Made by a program: the position numbers and the translations under genes. From an uncultured Maricaulis sp. (GTDB taxonomy: Bacteria > Pseudomonadota > Alphaproteobacteria > Caulobacterales > Maricaulaceae), in NCBI RefSeq assembly GCF_947259345.1, contig NZ_CAMYLS010000029.1:1-64000 (forward strand): a stretch of 64,000 bases of DNA, read 5' to 3'. Every line of letters begins with the position of its first letter. Position 1 is the stretch's first letter. This document shows positions 43,364-52,234 of the stretch, one piece after another. The notes under the pieces are model-generated. The model ran no database searches. It saw only the letters and a program-made list of their open reading frames with translations, and had not been told where the DNA came from.

Positions 43364-44005
43364 GTGGAGACGCCGATCCTCTATATCGGCAATCGCCGCT
43401 TCTCCAGCTGGTCGCTGCGCGCCTGGCTGGTGATGAAGAAGGCGGGCCTGGCCTTTGACGAGACGCTTGTACCGCTCAACCAGGCGGATACCCGGCAGGC
43501 CCTCTCGGCGATCTCGCCGGGCGGGACGGTGCCAGCGCTGCACACCCGCAATGCGGTGATCTGGGACTCCCTGGCGATCTGCGAATGGGCGGCCGAACAG
43601 GCGCCGGAACTCTGGCCGGTCCATGAAGGTCAGCGCGGCCGCGCCCGGTCGGCGGTCGCCATGATGCATGCCGGTTTCATGGCCCTTCGCGAGACTTGTC
43701 CGATGGATCTGTGCCGGTCGCCCTCGGCGATTATGCTGACTGATGCCACCCAGCTGGATATCGCCAGGCTCCAGGCCCTCTGGCATGATGTCAAAAGCGT
43801 CGATGGTCCCTGGTTGTTCGGGCGCTGGAGCATTGCCGACGCCGTCTTCACGCCGGTTGCGGCGCGTTTTTATGCCTATGACATTCCCCTGCACGCTGAG
43901 GCGCAAGCCTATTGCGACACGCTGCTGGCCGATGAAGACTATCGCGTCTGGCACCAGGCCGCCCAGGCCGAGACTTTCGCCAACCCGTATGACAACCCGA
44001 TCTAG
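43364..44005 (+). CDS. Glutathione S-transferase
   Basis: A 213-residue protein beginning at a GTG, with CGGAG 7 nt upstream. The N-terminal thioredoxin-like domain has NRRFSSWSLRAWLVMKKAGL, where Ser supplies the glutathione-activating hydroxyl, and the cis-Pro strand GGTVPALHTRNAVIWDSLAICEW. The C-terminal helical domain contains LFGRWSIADAVFTPVAARF. It resembles the bacterial YfcF/YibF-like GST types; the substrate is not known. Its GTG lies 1 nt after the LprI-like stop, so the two are probably co-transcribed. Confidence 0.86.
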   Translation: METPILYIGNRRFSSWSLRAWLVMKKAGLAFDETLVPLNQADTRQALSAISPGGTVPALHTRNAVIWDSLAICEWAAEQAPELWPVHEGQRGRARSAVAMMHAGFMALRETCPMDLCRSPSAIMLTDATQLDIARLQALWHDVKSVDGPWLFGRWSIADAVFTPVAARFYAYDIPLHAEAQAYCDTLLADEDYRVWHQAAQAETFANPYDNPI

Positions 44006-44026
44006 CGCGAGACCGAGACTGAACCC

Positions 44027-44554
44027 ATGGATTTGAAAGCCGCGATCCGCACCATTCCGGACTATCCCAAGCCGGGTATCCAGTTCCGCGATGTCACCAC
44101 GCTGATCGGCGATGCGCGTGCCTTCCGCGTCGCCGTCGATCGCATGGTTCAGCCCTGGGCCGGGGCCAAGATCGACCAGGTCGCCGGCACCGAGGCCCGC
44201 GGCTTCATTCTCGGCGGCGCTGTCGCCCACCAGCTCTCGGTCGGCTTCACGCTCGTGCGCAAGCGCGGCAAGCTGCCCCATCGCACCCTGATCGAGGAAT
44301 ACGAGCTGGAGTACGGCCAGGATGCGATCGAGATTCATGTCGATGCCATCACCGAAGGGGACCGGGTCCTTCTGGTTGATGATCTCATCGCAACCGGCGG
44401 TACGGCCGAGGCGTCGATCAAGCTTCTCCAGCGGGCGGGGGCAACGGTTGTCGGCGCCGCCTTCATCATCGATCTGCCCGATCTGGGCGGAGCCAAGCGT
44501 ATCGAGGCGCTGGGCGTTCCGGTCTCCAGCCTGGTGGCGTTCGAGGGGGATTAG
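44027..44554 (+). CDS. apt: Adenine phosphoribosyltransferase
   Basis: A 175-residue enzyme that makes AMP from adenine and PRPP. Features are [19 protein letters not shown] near the start, the loop in [20 protein letters not shown], and the PRPP-binding motif [16 protein letters not shown]. It lies 21 nt after the GST gene. The functional partner mtnP lies upstream, separated by three apparently unrelated genes. It recycles adenine, including that from MTA. The start lacks a strong Shine-Dalgarno. Confidence 0.95.
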   Translation: MDLKAAIRTIPDYPKPGIQFRDVTTLIGDARAFRVAVDRMVQPWAGAKIDQVAGTEARGFILGGAVAHQLSVGFTLVRKRGKLPHRTLIEEYELEYGQDAIEIHVDAITEGDRVLLVDDLIATGGTAEASIKLLQRAGATVVGAAFIIDLPDLGGAKRIEALGVPVSSLVAFEGD

Positions 44555-44661
44555 GCACGCTTTGTATTGCTCTCCGATATGTGATCGGATCGCGCGCCTT
44601 GCGACTTTCCTGCCCCAGCTTTGCAGCTAGGGTGCCGGTCTGAAATACGGGGAAAGACATC

Positions 44662-45318
44662 ATGTTCGTCGGTCACTACGGTCCGGCCCTTGCCGGCAAA
44701 GCCATCGCCCGGTCAGTGCCGCTCTGGGCCTTTTTCCTGGCGGTGCAGTTTGTTGATGTCCTGTGGGGCGTTTTCATCGCCAACGGCATCGAGCATGTCC
44801 GTATCGTGCCCGGCTTTACCGAGGCCAACCCGCTCGACCTCTATGACATGCCGATAACCCATTCCCTGCCGGGCGCGCTGGGCTGGTCGGTGTTTGCCGG
44901 TCTTGTCTGGATGGGGCTTGCGCCGCGTCAGAAACGCCTCGGCGGTCTGGCGATCGGGCTGGCAGTGTTTTCGCACTGGCTGCTCGACCTGATCGTGCAT
45001 GTGCCTGATCTGGAATTATGGCCGGGCGGGATGCGGGTCGGGCTCGGACTTTGGAATAATTACCCGCTCGCCCTGGCGGTCGAGTTCGGCGTCCTGTTGG
45101 GCGGATTTCTTCTCTATTTGCGTATGACCGAGGCGAAAGGCCTGATCGGCCGTGTCTGGCCGTGGATCTTCATGGCGCTGCTGGCGCTTGCGGAGTACGC
45201 CAATCACGCCGCGCCGATCCCGGAAGACCTGGCGGTGGCAGGCTATATGGGAACCGCGACTTTCCTCATCCTGACCGCGCTGGCCGCGATTTGTGATCTC
45301 ACACGCAAAACCCGGTAG
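44662..45318 (+). CDS. Multi-TM membrane protein, YdjM/DUF457-like appearance
   Basis: A 218-residue protein with about six hydrophobic segments. His/Asp motifs placed in or near membrane helices stand out: VGHYGPALAGKA near the start, PITHSLPGALGWS and FSHWLLDLIVHVPDLELW. This HS...HWxxDxxxHxPD layout recalls the YdjM-like, LexA-regulated putative metal-dependent hydrolases. I give that only as resemblance. No operon partner is evident. It ends before a hairpin shared with the convergent S10 peptidase gene. Confidence 0.65.
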   Translation: MFVGHYGPALAGKAIARSVPLWAFFLAVQFVDVLWGVFIANGIEHVRIVPGFTEANPLDLYDMPITHSLPGALGWSVFAGLVWMGLAPRQKRLGGLAIGLAVFSHWLLDLIVHVPDLELWPGGMRVGLGLWNNYPLALAVEFGVLLGGFLLYLRMTEAKGLIGRVWPWIFMALLALAEYANHAAPIPEDLAVAGYMGTATFLILTALAAICDLTRKTR

Positions 45319-45326
45319 CTCTCGTG

Positions 45327-45355
45327 AAAAGGCCCGACGCACTGTGCGCCGGGCC
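45327..45355 (-). terminator. Terminator hairpin between convergent genes
   Basis: On the plus strand AAAA precedes an 11-bp stem GGCCCGACGCA / TGCGCCGGGCC with one mismatch and a 3-nt loop. On the minus strand that A-run becomes a TTTT tail, so it best serves the S10 peptidase gene. It may also act on the plus-strand gene ending at 45318. Confidence 0.7.
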
Positions 45356-45381
45356 TCTCCTGTTGCGATTGCTGCGTCGTC

Positions 45382-46857
45382 CTAGTCCGCGATCAGCGCG
45401 CGCACATCGTCCGTCATCTCGAGAAGCGATGGCTCGTGGATATACATCATGTGTCCGGCTTCGTAGTAACGGAAGTGGACACGGTCCTGGACGAAACCGG
45501 GCTGGTTGAACATCAGCTCGGCGGCGAAGAAGGGCGTCGCCAGGTCGTAATAACCCTGCTGCACCAGCACTTCGAGATCGCTGTTCTGGCGCATGGCGCG
45601 AGAGATCCAGGGCGCGACATTGATGTAGTTGTTATTGCCCGTCCGACCGGCATCCCAGTTCCAGCCGCCAATGCCGCCGATGGTGGAATAGTATTCCGTC
45701 ATCTCGACGCCCAGCGTGCGACCGAAATAGTCGAGCATGGAGGCGGTGAAGCTGGCATCAATGCCATAAAAGCTCGGATCGGTTTCCGGCGTGTCGCCGA
45801 TCCCATCGACCTCGACCCCGGTATAGCGGCTGTCCAGACGTCCCACGGACAGGCCTTCATCGCGGCGCAGCTCACGCATGAAACGCTGCAGGGAGACGCG
45901 CATATTGGCGCGGTCGAGGAAGGTCTCTGACAGGCCGGTGAAGGCGGAGAGCTGGCCGATCACGTCGGCTTCGCGGGCCGGGTCCAGGGTCACGCCGCGC
46001 ATCAGGGCCGGCATGTAGTCCTCGATGGCAAACTCGCGGGCCGCGGCGAGGAAGGCCTCGATATCATCATTCCAGGCCGAGCGATCGATCTTGCCGTGAT
46101 ACCAGGCCGTTGCGGCATAGCCCGGCATCAGGCCGACATAGCCGATATCATTGCCGTTGGAGGTGTCGTCATAGCGAAAGTCCAGCACGGTGGAGATCAG
46201 CGCCACGCCATTGATGGCGACATCGGTATAGCCGCCCTCCAGCTGGTTCAGCAGCGAACCGATACGCAGCGTGCCATAGCTCTCGCCCAGGAGGTATTTC
46301 GGCGAATTCCAGCGCTGATGCTCGGACAGCCAGATGCGGATGAATTGCGCCAGGCTCTCGCCATCCTCATTGACGCCCCAGAAATCATCACCCGAGCTCT
46401 CGCCCAGGGCGCGCGACCAGCCGGTGCCGACCGGGTCAACGAAGACGAGGTCAGCCACATCGAGGATGGAAACGGTGTTCTCCACCATGTCGAAGGGGGC
46501 TGCGCCATCATCGCCGGCATCGGGCAGGACGAGGCGCTGCGGGCCGAACACGCCCATATGCAGCCACAGGCTGGCCGAACCCGGCCCGCCATTGAAGACG
46601 AAGGCGACCGGACGCGTGCGCGGATCATCCGTGCCGTCGGCGATATAGCTGGTGGCGAAGATCGAGGCGGTCGGATTGCCGTCTTCATCGCGCAGGAAGG
46701 TCTCGCCCGCCGTGGCGGTGTAGCGGATACGCTCGCCATTGACGGTGACCTGGCCACGGCTTTCCCAGCTGCGCGGCTCCGGCGTTGCATCGTCCTGGGC
46801 GACGGCCGGCAGTGTAAGGGCGACCGCTGTGATGGCGGCGGCGAATAGTCGGAACAT
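45382..46857 (-). CDS. Secreted serine carboxypeptidase, S10 family
   Basis: A 491-residue protein with a signal peptide (MFRLFAAAITAVALTLPAVAQ). The S10 alpha/beta-hydrolase fold is clear: VAFVFNGGPGSASLWLHMG (oxyanion hole), VFVDPVGTGWS, the nucleophile in KYLLGESYGTLR, and the C-terminal His in YYEAGHMMYIHEPSLLEM. An Asp expected in LVQQGYYDLATPFFAAE fits the triad. Bacterial S10 proteins are thought to remove C-terminal residues from peptides in the periplasm at acidic pH. It is monocistronic by spacing. Confidence 0.9.
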   Translation of the reverse strand: MFRLFAAAITAVALTLPAVAQDDATPEPRSWESRGQVTVNGERIRYTATAGETFLRDEDGNPTASIFATSYIADGTDDPRTRPVAFVFNGGPGSASLWLHMGVFGPQRLVLPDAGDDGAAPFDMVENTVSILDVADLVFVDPVGTGWSRALGESSGDDFWGVNEDGESLAQFIRIWLSEHQRWNSPKYLLGESYGTLRIGSLLNQLEGGYTDVAINGVALISTVLDFRYDDTSNGNDIGYVGLMPGYAATAWYHGKIDRSAWNDDIEAFLAAAREFAIEDYMPALMRGVTLDPAREADVIGQLSAFTGLSETFLDRANMRVSLQRFMRELRRDEGLSVGRLDSRYTGVEVDGIGDTPETDPSFYGIDASFTASMLDYFGRTLGVEMTEYYSTIGGIGGWNWDAGRTGNNNYINVAPWISRAMRQNSDLEVLVQQGYYDLATPFFAAELMFNQPGFVQDRVHFRYYEAGHMMYIHEPSLLEMTDDVRALIAD

Positions 46858-46962
46858 GGTGAAACTCCCCGATGGTTTGACCGGTTATGGTTGGCGGGGA
46901 GAGTAGGGCGCTCGCGCGGCCAGGCAAAGCCCGCATGGTGTGCGGCTTTGCAACCGGCGGGG

Positions 46963-47436
46963 CTAGCAGTCGGCGGTGTGGGCGACGATCCGCATTTCCA
47001 CAAACAGGGCGTCGGACCATAATTGCTCGACGCCAATTCCTGACCAGGCCGGCCAGGGCTGCTCGGTGATGAATTCCTCCCGCACGGCGCGGAAGATTTC
47101 CTGGTGCTCGCGCATATCGACGTGGAAGCTGGTCACTTCGACGACGTCATGCCAGTCGCAGCCGGCGCTGGCCAGAACCGTCCCCGCGCGCTCGAACGCA
47201 TCCCGAATGGCGGCCTCATAGGCGTCTGGCGTCCGTGCCTCGCTCAGCCGGATATAACCGACGACGCCTGACAGATAGAGCCGGTCTCCCGCGCGCACGG
47301 CCGAGGACATCCGGAAATGCTCCGCGCCCTCACGATCAGCCGGAGGGATGAAGGCTTCGACCGCCGGGCGCTCCACTGCGGAGGCAGGGGTGGCCTGAAG
47401 CAGAGTGGTAAGGGCTGCAAGCGCAAGCAAGGTCAT
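46963..47436 (-). CDS. Secreted RidA/YjgF family protein
   Basis: The product has 157 residues from the ATG at 47436, which begins a signal peptide (MTLLALAALTTLLQATPASA). The mature part follows the RidA fold: MSSAVRAGDRLYLSGVVGY, AYEAAIRDAFERAGTVLASAGCDWHDVVEVTSFHVDM and the C-terminal VEQLWSDALFVEMRIVA. Canonical RidA has the enamine/imine-hydrolysing Arg in PxPAR-x-x. Here the matching place reads WPAWSGIGVEQL, so the key Arg seems absent and classical deaminase activity is doubtful. Export to the periplasm is also unusual for RidA. Confidence 0.78.
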   Translation of the reverse strand: MTLLALAALTTLLQATPASAVERPAVEAFIPPADREGAEHFRMSSAVRAGDRLYLSGVVGYIRLSEARTPDAYEAAIRDAFERAGTVLASAGCDWHDVVEVTSFHVDMREHQEIFRAVREEFITEQPWPAWSGIGVEQLWSDALFVEMRIVAHTADC

Positions 47437-47524
47437 GGCATATCTCCGTTTTGCGGACGATAGCCGCCAGGGCGCGCAGGGCGGGATCGCGAAGTCAGAA
47501 CGCCGCGTCACATCAGCGTGAGGC

Positions 47525-48301
47525 TCAGCGCTTCTTCTCCACCAGAAGGGTCTTGGGACGCCGCTCGCGGGCGGTCTTGAACAGCTGGAAGCTCTGATTG
47601 ACGAAATTGGTCACATCGGTGAGCGAGCGCATGAAGCCCATCAATTCCTCGGTCATCTCGGCCTCCACGAGGCGCAATGGCGATGCCGGGTCACCGCCCT
47701 CGAAGCGGACATAGAAGAGGGGTTCGCCGCGCTTGAGAATGAGGTCCTTTTCCAGATCATGCCATTCAAAGGCCCACATATGGGGGCGCGGCCAGATATC
47801 GGCCGGGAAGCGTCCGCACAGCATGACGCCGGGCCGGCTCTGGGTCTCGTAATGCAGGAAGGGCGGGAACTGATTCACATAAAGCGGGTCATCCGAGACG
47901 AAGACATAGGGGGTCACCAGTTGCAGCATGGGCCGGGACGGGTGGCGCCACTCATTTTGTGGCGACATCATCAGGATTTGCTGCAGGCCGGCCGGGCGGG
48001 TCGACGCCTGCGGACCCTCGATATTGGTCAGCTGCAGCTGACCCTGGGCGTTGCGCACCATGCGCAGATGCACATCGATCGGGCAGGGAATGGCATAGTG
48101 CCGACGGTCAAACTCGATCGCGGCGGGACAGGACAGGGCGGATTTCGAGGTCGCCGGCTTGTCATGGTCAAAGCTGACCGGCTTGGGCGCATCCCAGATC
48201 AGGCTCGACTTCTCGTCCTTGAGAAACCAGCCGGCCTTCATCACCCGGCGTTCGCCATGGGCGGCTTCATCCTGCATGCGGCGATAGAGTTTCACGAACA
48301 T
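47525..48301 (-). CDS. Protein of unknown function, 258 residues
   Basis: No signal peptide or TM segment is visible. I do not recognise the family. Features are two Cys in ALSCPAAIEF and AIPCPIDVHL, a strand-rich middle (LLQLVTPYVFVSDDPLYVNQFPPFLHYETQ style), an aromatic stretch (MWAFEWHDLEKDLILKRGEPLFYVRFE), and a C-terminal helix plus basic tail. The sequence is compositionally normal and uses neighbour-like codons. It is divergent from rlmJ with 119 nt between starts. The mixed Cys/Trp/Tyr composition suggests a folded cytosolic protein, perhaps tied to cell-surface or phage-type enzymes, but no assignment is justified. Confidence 0.6.
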   Translation of the reverse strand: MFVKLYRRMQDEAAHGERRVMKAGWFLKDEKSSLIWDAPKPVSFDHDKPATSKSALSCPAAIEFDRRHYAIPCPIDVHLRMVRNAQGQLQLTNIEGPQASTRPAGLQQILMMSPQNEWRHPSRPMLQLVTPYVFVSDDPLYVNQFPPFLHYETQSRPGVMLCGRFPADIWPRPHMWAFEWHDLEKDLILKRGEPLFYVRFEGGDPASPLRLVEAEMTEELMGFMRSLTDVTNFVNQSFQLFKTARERRPKTLLVEKKR

Positions 48302-48420
48302 GTGGCGGCGTCCCTCAAAGCTGTCCCGAGCCCCGCGAAAGCTAGGACAAGCCCGGCTCCGAGGCGAGGGCGGTTTTGCAGGTGGTGGCGTCCGGGCCCG
48401 CTCCGCGCTATAGCGCCGCC

Positions 48421-49311
48421 ATGAATTATCGCCACGCTTTCCATGCCGGAAATTTCGCCGATGTGCTCAAGCACTCGGTGCTCGCCCTGTGCCTCGAGCA
48501 TCTCAACGCCAAGCCAAAACCCTATCGGGTGATCGACACCCATGCCGGAATCGGCGGCTATGATCTCGCCTCCTCGGAAGCCGAGCGCTCGCCGGAATGG
48601 AAGGACGGGATTGGCCGCCTGATGGAGGCCGATCTGCCCGAACCGGTCCAGGCCATGCTGGGTCCCTGGCTCGATATTGTGCGCGACATGAATCCGGACG
48701 GTATTACGGCCTATCCCGGCTCGCCGGAGATCGCCGCCCGCCTGACCCGGGAGGAGGATCGTCTCCATCTGTGCGAATTGCACGAGGCCGACAGTGTCAC
48801 GCTGGATAATCGCTATCGCCGCGATGCCCGCGTGAAGGTGGAGCGCCGCGATGGTTACAAGGCACTGAAAAGCCTGGTGCCGCCAAAGGAGAAGCGCGGC
48901 CTGGTGCTGATCGATCCGCCTTTCGAGGACCGCGACGAGCTGGCCCATATGGCCGAAGCCGTGATGGGTGCCCTGGCCAAATGGCCGACCGGCACCTTCA
49001 TTTTCTGGCGCTCTTTGAAAAACCTCTGGGCTGCCGACCGTTTCGACAATGGTCTGGCCGAATGGCTGATCTCGGAGAAGGAGTTCGAGCCGGAAAAAAT
49101 CCTGCGCGCCGATCTGTGGATCCGTGATCTTGCCTCGGAAGGCAAGCTGGCCGGCGCCGGTGTCGTCATCATCAACCCGCCCTTCACCCTGGAAGACAAG
49201 CTGGTCGCGGCCATGCCCTGGCTGGCCGAAACCCTCGCCCAGGGCGATGGCTATGGCTGGCGCGTCGATGGCGGCCTGACCGAGGAAGACCTGGAAGAGA
49301 GTGAGGATTAG
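48421..49311 (+). CDS. rlmJ: 23S rRNA (adenine-2030 N6)-methyltransferase RlmJ
   Basis: The product has 296 residues from the ATG at 48421. Family hallmarks are MNYRHAFHAGNFADVLKHSVL at the N-terminus, the SAM strand YRVIDTHAGIGGYDL, and the catalytic IDPPFEDRDEL (DPPF form of the N6-adenine DPPY motif). The later NPPFTLEDKL fits too. It methylates the free A2030 of 23S rRNA before 50S assembly. It is divergent from the unknown gene at 47525-48301. A palindromic repeat lies 20 nt after the stop. Confidence 0.94.
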   Translation: MNYRHAFHAGNFADVLKHSVLALCLEHLNAKPKPYRVIDTHAGIGGYDLASSEAERSPEWKDGIGRLMEADLPEPVQAMLGPWLDIVRDMNPDGITAYPGSPEIAARLTREEDRLHLCELHEADSVTLDNRYRRDARVKVERRDGYKALKSLVPPKEKRGLVLIDPPFEDRDELAHMAEAVMGALAKWPTGTFIFWRSLKNLWAADRFDNGLAEWLISEKEFEPEKILRADLWIRDLASEGKLAGAGVVIINPPFTLEDKLVAAMPWLAETLAQGDGYGWRVDGGLTEEDLEESED

Positions 49312-49331
49312 GGGGCGCGTTGTCTTCCAAT

Positions 49332-49452
49332 CTTGTCATCCCCGCCGGATAGCCCGCGCAGGCGGGCTGCAGGGCGGGGACCTCGATGTTCGACCGGTTA
49401 GGTCCCTGATCTTCGCCCGGCTCGAGGCCGGGCGTCCGTCAGGGATGACAAG
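49332..49452 (+). repeat. Compound palindromic intergenic repeat, copy 2
   Basis: About 121 bp from CTTGTCATCCCC to GGGATGACAAG. Internal hairpins are AGCCCGCGCAGGCGGGCT and CGCCCGGCTCGAGGCCGGGCG, and GGGACCT...AGGTCCC brackets the centre. The right half is nearly identical to the copy at 58446; the left stem has changed sequence with pairing kept (GCCCGC/GCGGGC instead of TCCGGC/GCCGGA). Confidence 0.85.
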
Positions 49453-49586
49453 CCTCCATCTCCCCGATCCTCGAATCGCATCCATACGCCGGGGCTTGTG
49501 GGTTGATTTTCCAGATTGAAACGCCACCTTGGTCCCATCCGCGCGGGGCAGCGCGTCTGACACTCGACACAAGGCTGACCTTCTCC

Positions 49587-50540
49587 ATGACGCATGAAAC
49601 TCCGTCAGGCAGCGCTGCGGCTGTCCTGTCGATCAAGGGCGTGTCCAAGACCTATGCCGGTGGCTTCACGGCGCTGAAATCGGTCGATCTGGACATCGCC
49701 AAGGGCGAAATATTCGCGCTCCTCGGACCCAATGGCGCCGGCAAGACGACGCTGATCGGCATTATTTGCGGACTGGTCAACGCCTCCTCCGGATCGGTCG
49801 AGGTCTTCGGTCATGACATCAAGGGCGATTTCCGCCTGACCCGCGCGCGCATCGGTCTGGTGCCGCAGGAGATGTCGATCGACATGTTCACCAAGGTGAA
49901 GGATGCGGTCGCCTATTCGCGTGGCCTGTTCGGCAAGCCCGCGGATCCGGCCTATGTCGAGCAGGTGCTCAGGGATCTCTCCCTGTGGGACAAACGCAAT
50001 GAACAGATGCGCGCCCTGTCCGGCGGCATGAAGCGCCGGGTGATGATCGCCAAGGCGCTCTCGCACGACCCCGACATCCTCTTCCTCGACGAGCCGACCG
50101 CGGGTGTCGATGTCGAGCTGCGCCAGGGCATGTGGCAGGTGGTCGAGAAGCTGCGTCAGCGCGGCAAGACGATCATCCTCACCACGCATTACATCCAGGA
50201 GGCCGAGGAAATGGCCGACCGGGTCGGCGTGATCCGCCAGGGCGAGATCGTGCTGGTCGAGGAGACCGCCACCCTGATGGCCAAGATGGGCCGCAAGAAA
50301 CTCACCCTGCAGTTGGCAGAGCCGCTTCAAGCCCTGCCGGAGGCGCTGGCCGTGGACGGTCTGAGCCTGGCCGAAGACGGGTATGCCCTGCATTTCGATT
50401 ATGACACCCAGTCCGACCGGACCGGAATCACCACCTTGCTGAGTAATCTCAATGCGGCCGGCGTGTCGGTGCGCGACCTGGAAACACAGCAGAGCTCGCT
50501 GGAAGAGATCTTCGTTGATCTCGTGGGAGGCGCATCATGA
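49587..50540 (+). CDS. ABC-2 type exporter ATP-binding protein
   Basis: The product has 317 residues from the ATG at 49587. Walker A is [14 protein letters not shown], the ABC signature is [12 protein letters not shown], Walker B is [15 protein letters not shown], and the H-loop follows in [17 protein letters not shown]-terminal extension (about 75 residues) ends in [17 protein letters not shown], typical of DrrA/NodI-like subunits. It overlaps the permease gene by 4 nt. The substrate could be a drug, lipid-linked oligosaccharide or polysaccharide and is not fixed by context. Confidence 0.92.
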   Translation: MTHETPSGSAAAVLSIKGVSKTYAGGFTALKSVDLDIAKGEIFALLGPNGAGKTTLIGIICGLVNASSGSVEVFGHDIKGDFRLTRARIGLVPQEMSIDMFTKVKDAVAYSRGLFGKPADPAYVEQVLRDLSLWDKRNEQMRALSGGMKRRVMIAKALSHDPDILFLDEPTAGVDVELRQGMWQVVEKLRQRGKTIILTTHYIQEAEEMADRVGVIRQGEIVLVEETATLMAKMGRKKLTLQLAEPLQALPEALAVDGLSLAEDGYALHFDYDTQSDRTGITTLLSNLNAAGVSVRDLETQQSSLEEIFVDLVGGAS

Positions 50541-51298
50541 ATTGGCGCGGCGCACTGACCATCTACAAGGCCGAGATGGCCCGTACTGGGCGGACGCTGA
50601 TGCAGTCCGTCCTTGCCCCGGTGATCTCGACCTCGCTCTATTTCGTCGTCTTCGGCGCGGCCATCGGCTCGCGCATGGAATCGATCGACGGGATTGGCTA
50701 TGGCGCCTTCATCGTGCCCGGCCTGGTGATGATGATGATCCTGATGCAGTCGGTCTCGAACGCCGCCATCGGCATCTATTTTCCCAAGTTCAACGGTACG
50801 GTCTATGAGCTCCTCTCGGCGCCGATCTCGGCGCTGGAGATCGTCACCGGCTTTGTCGGGGCGGCGGCGACGAAATCGCTGATCCTGGGGGCGCTGGTAA
50901 TGACCACGGCGGCCTTCTTCGTGCCGATGGAGATCCAGCATCCGCTGGCCATGCTGGCCTTTCTCATCATGACCTCGGTGACCTTCTCCCTGTTCGGATT
51001 CATCATCGGCATCTGGGCGGACAATTTCGAGCAGCTCAATATCGTGCCGATGCTGATCGTGACGCCGCTGACCTTCCTGGGGGGCAGTTTCTACTCGATT
51101 TCCGTCCTGCCGCCCTTTTGGCAGACCGTCACCCTGTTCAATCCGGTCGTCTATCTGATCAGCGGTTTCCGCTGGAGCTTCTATGGCGTGTCGGACGTGG
51201 ATATCGGTATCTCCCTGGCGGCGATTGCCGGCTTCTTCGCGCTTTGCCTCTTCATCGTCTGGCGCATGTTCAAGACCGGCTACCGGCTCAAGACCTGA
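50537..51298 (+). CDS. ABC-2 type exporter permease
   Basis: A 253-residue integral membrane protein with about six helices ([96 protein letters not shown] and [13 protein letters not shown]). The [17 protein letters not shown] segment is the ABC-2 signature. Its start overlaps the ATPase stop (ATGA), so the two form one exporter with two copies of each. A PhzF-like gene follows 12 nt later and may be co-transcribed. Confidence 0.92.
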   Translation: MNWRGALTIYKAEMARTGRTLMQSVLAPVISTSLYFVVFGAAIGSRMESIDGIGYGAFIVPGLVMMMILMQSVSNAAIGIYFPKFNGTVYELLSAPISALEIVTGFVGAAATKSLILGALVMTTAAFFVPMEIQHPLAMLAFLIMTSVTFSLFGFIIGIWADNFEQLNIVPMLIVTPLTFLGGSFYSISVLPPFWQTVTLFNPVVYLISGFRWSFYGVSDVDIGISLAAIAGFFALCLFIVWRMFKTGYRLKT

Positions 51299-51310
51299 GG
51301 ACATCGCTCC

Positions 51311-52234
51311 GTGACCACACATCGTTATGCCATTTTCGACGTCTTCACCGACCAGGCCCTGGCCGGCAATCCGCTTGCCGTGGTGTTCGGGGCGGATGAT
51401 CTCGACGAGGTCGCCATGCAGGCCATTGCCGGCGAGTTCAACCTGTCAGAGACGGTTTTCATTTCCGAGCCGCGTGGCCGCGATGCCGACTTTGGCCTGC
51501 GCATCTTCACGCCGCGCGAGGAGCTGCCCTTTGCCGGGCACCCGACCATCGGGGCCACGGTGGCGCTGACGCTCGCCAGCGGGGCCTCAGAGGGTCAGCG
51601 CAAGCGTTTCGTGCTTGAGGAAACAGTCGGCGATGTCACGGCGGATGGCCGGGTCAATGGACCGCGCCACGGCTCGGCCCGCTTCTTTGCTCCGAAACTG
51701 CCTGAACAGGTCGGCGAGCTGCCCGAGTTTGATGGCATCGCTGCGGCGCTGGGGCTCAAGCCGGGTGACCTGCTTGATACACCGGTGCGCGGCGGGATCT
51801 GGTCGGCCGGTGTGCCCTTCGCCATCGTGCCGGTTCGCGACCCGGCCCGGCTTTCGGCGATCAAGCTGGATCTGGCGGCTTTTGAGGATGTGTTCGGGGG
51901 CGACAACCCGGTTTGCGCTCTCGTGGTCGCCAAGGCGACGCTGACCGAGCACACGACAGATTGGCGCGTTCGCATGTTCGGGCCGCATCTGGGCATCACC
52001 GAGGATCCGGCCACGGGCGGCGCCGCGGCGGCCTTTGCCGGGCTGATCAGCGAGCAGGGCGGTCTCGGCGAGGGCGAGCATGGTGTCGACATCTATCAGG
52101 GTGTCGAGATGGGCCGACCCAGCCTGATCCGGCTGCGTCTCAAGCATGAAGGCGGCAAGCTGATCGATCTCATGCTGGGTGGCGACGCGGTGAAAATTGC
52201 CGAAGGCGAGCTCTTCACCGGCGACATCACTTAG
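51311..52234 (+). CDS. PhzF family isomerase/epimerase
   Basis: A 307-residue protein beginning at a GTG, with GAGGA 9 nt upstream. PhzF/DapF-like motifs are FTDQALAGNPLAVVFG, NLSETVFISEP with the catalytic Glu region, PFAGHPTIGATVALT and EDPATGGAAAAFAGL. In phenazine producers PhzF isomerises DHHA. Most bacterial relatives have no phenazine genes nearby and an unknown substrate, as here. The stop overlaps the convergent alpha/beta hydrolase gene by 4 nt. Confidence 0.9.
   Translation: MTTHRYAIFDVFTDQALAGNPLAVVFGADDLDEVAMQAIAGEFNLSETVFISEPRGRDADFGLRIFTPREELPFAGHPTIGATVALTLASGASEGQRKRFVLEETVGDVTADGRVNGPRHGSARFFAPKLPEQVGELPEFDGIAAALGLKPGDLLDTPVRGGIWSAGVPFAIVPVRDPARLSAIKLDLAAFEDVFGGDNPVCALVVAKATLTEHTTDWRVRMFGPHLGITEDPATGGAAAAFAGLISEQGGLGEGEHGVDIYQGVEMGRPSLIRLRLKHEGGKLIDLMLGGDAVKIAEGELFTGDIT

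Noticed and set aside
49312-49586. Upstream extension of the ABC ATPase through the repeat
   Set aside because: The region is a palindromic repeat copy; the ATPase domain begins after the ATG at 49587.
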